Source of the DNA: Pilatotrama ljubarskyi
Taxonomy: Eukaryota > Basidiomycota > Agaricomycetes > Polyporales > Polyporaceae
Direction: 5' to 3'
Length of the DNA: 64,000 nucleotides
NCBI GenBank assembly: GCA_022385805.1
Contig: MU277704.1
Coordinates: 1-64,000, forward strand
Notes under the pieces: generated by a model
Databases searched by the model: none
Told to the model about the DNA's origin: nothing
Seen by the model: the letters and a program-made list of their open reading frames with translations, nothing else
Translations under genes and position numbers: made by a program
Shown here: positions 62,072 through 64,000 of the stretch, one piece after another
Numbering within the stretch: the first letter of the stretch is position 1
Layout of the letters: every line of letters starts with the position of its first letter

Positions 62072-62098
62072 GGGGGTCAAGGGTAAGGGTCACAAGGG
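62072..62098 (+). other. Potential G-quadruplex tract
   Basis: Four G-runs (GGGGG, GGG, GGG, GGG) separated by 4, 3 and 6 bases satisfy the usual four-run rule for an intramolecular G-quadruplex. Further AAGGGT-like units continue to about 62113. It is not a telomeric array: unit length and sequence vary. Confidence 0.6.
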
Positions 62099-62910
62099 TA
62101 ATGGTAAGGGTTGGCATTGGCCATCCTCTAAAGCGGTGAGAGATGCCAAGGGTCAGGCATTTTTGGGAAAATATATGTGATGCTTTATCCAGCGATAACA
62201 CTGCTTATATTCATAACACAAGCATTATTCAATGAGCTAAAATAATGTTAAACAGAAAACACATTCAGGAAGTGCCCAGTAACATGAAAATCCGAGGGTT
62301 ACCCACTGAGGGTCAGACTATGGCTGACATGTGACCCATGGCCATGGATACAAATCCTCATGAAGCCTGGAAATGACCGCCTGCACCACATGGAGCAAAT
62401 GACAAATGAAGATTTTTCTTGGATTCTTTATCAGTCTAATCAGTTAATGCAGCTGGATTGCGGCTTCTCTGAAGATCACAGCTGCACCCTGCATACCAGA
62501 AGCATCAGCAAAATGTGCAACTGTCTATGATGTCTTGACCGGACACCCAGACATGCATCAGAATCAGACACATGTTTTGGGCCACCAACATCATATTTCT
62601 GGACCAAACACAACTTTGTCTTGTACAAGACCATGAGTGTCTAGTAGAGAATTGTCTTGCAGGGCCTTGCATGATGGGCTTTGAAAAGGACTAATCATAA
62701 TTTAAAATGACTACTCTGTGCTATCACAATGGGAGCAAAATCATTTATATACATTTACCAGGCAAAAAATAAAGAAAAACTTTTCACAAGATTGAACTCT
62801 CAACCTTCTCAGAGTATCCATGGCTAAGTCCATATGTTGGAGTAAACAGGGCAGACCAGGTCCGTTGAGCAAGCCAGTGCACTTGTGTGCCAGCACTACA
62901 GCTAATTAGC

Positions 62911-63176
62911 TTTTTACCGTTTGCATAAAAGTTGTGATGTAACATATTGGCTCTCCAGACTGCATCCCGGATGTCAAAAGATTGTTGCAGCTCACAGAGC
63001 TCATGAAAATAGATGATTATTTTCTCATATCAAGAAGAAAGAATTTACTGAACTGACTACAAGAGAAATCAAGATTTTTGAGGGACTTTGTACTAAGCTA
63101 CAGATTTTTTGTGGAGGGATGCCACAGGCAAAGCCATACCAGTCATGTGACAACCATTTTGCAAATGGTAATTGCA
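62911..63176 (+). repeat. Diverged direct repeat, copy A
   Basis: Two modules recur further right in the same order. The first (62911-63011) contains the block CAGCTCACAGAGCTCATG; the second (about 63050-63176) contains GAACTGACTACAAGA followed by TCAAGATTTTTG and CTACAGATTTTT. About 38 bases separate the modules here. Confidence 0.75.
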
Positions 63177-63580
63177 AGCGAAGCGAGCATTACTGGTGAA
63201 GATGATCTGGCCAAACAAAGCCAAACTCATGTTTCGCAAACGGTGGCTGCATGCCAGCATTTGAGGCAGAAATATAGCTGCATGTACATTGTATTGCAAT
63301 ATTTTGATGTCATTTTCAAGTCCTACACACATGAGTACACGCCCTGGGAAATTTTGATGCTCATGGCAACTGTAGTTCTCGATTACAGTGATAGGCCCTG
63401 CAGAAAGGGGAGCAGTGGTTAGGTGCCCGCTGAATCACATAAATGCTCGCTGAAATGCATAGCACTAAGGTAACAATGTATGACAACTTTAGTTTACTGC
63501 AAATCTAGCAACCTCTTCATACTTGGATGCAGCCTGAGTGCTCAGCTGCCTAGTGAGCAACCTTGCCACTGACAATCACT

Positions 63581-64000
63581 AGTTACCATTTGCGTAAAAA
63601 TTGTCATGTGACATCTTTGCTCTCCATGCTGCATCCTTTACAGCTCACAGAGCTCATGGAATCAGAGGCTTTCTTTGTCTGAGGAAACATAAAATCATAT
63701 GCCATTTTCTGAAGTATATTTGGATGGAGAATGAGGCTCTCATGCTCTAGTTTGGACATTGAGCCTGGCTCATGGTAGCTAAAGCTGATATAATCAAAGT
63801 TGGCCATTTGGCATGCTTCCTGGTCACCTCTCTACTTATTGGATATAAATATCCAAAGATGAAAATCTAATGAACTGACTACAAGACAGATCAAGATTTT
63901 TGAAGAACTCTGTACAGAGCTACAGATTTTTGGAAGAGGGAGCCCTTAGGCGAAGCCATTCCAGTCACATGATAACTTCTATGCAAACAGTAATAAATTG
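63581..64000 (+). repeat. Diverged direct repeat, copy B, cut by the window end
   Basis: It has the same two modules as copy A (63581-63668 and about 63870-64000), but they are about 200 bases apart instead of 38. So copy B has an insertion or copy A a deletion. The repeat continues beyond the window. Confidence 0.75.

Larger units (their letters stand above)
61603..64000. other. AT-rich gene-free island, probably decayed repeats
   Basis: Base composition changes sharply to AT-rich compared with the rest of the window, and no open frame resembles a protein or accepts fungal introns. It contains the TGACTAG cluster, a G-rich quadruplex-like tract and two diverged direct repeat copies, one running off the window end. 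This fits an accumulation of old transposable-element DNA. No terminal structure of a complete element is visible. Confidence 0.65.

Noticed and set aside
62072..62113. Telomere repeat array
   Set aside because: The AAGGGT-like units are irregular in length and sequence and few in number; not a telomere.

Overview
The window reads as nuclear DNA of a filamentous basidiomycete, most likely an Agaricomycete. Coding regions are GC-rich. Nearly every gene is cut by GT-AG introns of about 45-60 nt with CTGAC/CTCAC/CTAAC-type branch sites. Genes sit close together on both strands, and the gene set is eukaryotic (calcineurin, Ubc13, elongin C, Spf1, Ykt6, site-2 protease, myosin II, Arg5,6). Placement within Polyporales is a guess from the general look of the proteins. 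Exons were joined by hand from splice consensus and reading phase; where all phases close, the model is strong.

Layout. 1-6.9 kb and 8.0-10.4 kb hold no gene I can support. Between and after them are an isoprenylcysteine methyltransferase-like gene (6.9-8.0 kb), two neighbouring and apparently related C2H2 zinc-finger genes (10.4-12.9 kb) and a single-pass membrane protein (13.5-14.5 kb, minus). Next come calcineurin A (15.3-17.9 kb), the divergent pair UBC13 (minus) and elongin C (plus) at 18.3-20.2 kb, an alpha/beta hydrolase (21.4-22.6 kb, minus) and a very large RING-H2 protein (23.6-27.7 kb, minus). The ER P5A-ATPase SPF1 (27.9-32.3 kb) and the SNARE YKT6 (32.8-33.5 kb) follow on the minus strand. 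A decayed SAM-methyltransferase precedes a site-2 protease (35.8-37.9 kb, plus). RPL38 and a complete conventional myosin II heavy chain occupy 38.3-46.9 kb (minus). A disordered Ser/Pro-rich protein (47.6-49.4 kb) and a probably broken DUF6697-like gene (50.7-52.4 kb) are on the plus strand. The bifunctional arginine gene ARG5,6 (52.6-55.6 kb, minus) diverges from the NEDD8-E1 subunit ULA1 (55.8-57.8 kb, plus). A DUF2358 protein (58.0-59.3 kb, minus) diverges from an SPX-RING protein (59.4-61.2 kb, plus). The last 2.8 kb is different: a 388-bp inverted-repeat element just after the SPX-RING stop codon, then an AT-rich, gene-free island with diverged direct repeats running off the window end.

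Functional themes. Five genes belong to ubiquitin or ubiquitin-like pathways (UBC13, elongin C, ULA1, the RING-H2 protein, SPX-RING). Three act on ER/Golgi membranes (SPF1, YKT6, site-2 protease). In fungi such proximity is usually coincidental; I see no secondary-metabolite, defence or mobile gene cluster and no convincing new biological system. The observations most worth checking are the zinc-finger pair, the 89-bp divergent start-codon spacing at 59.3 kb, the microexons, the two decayed genes and the repeat-rich right end.
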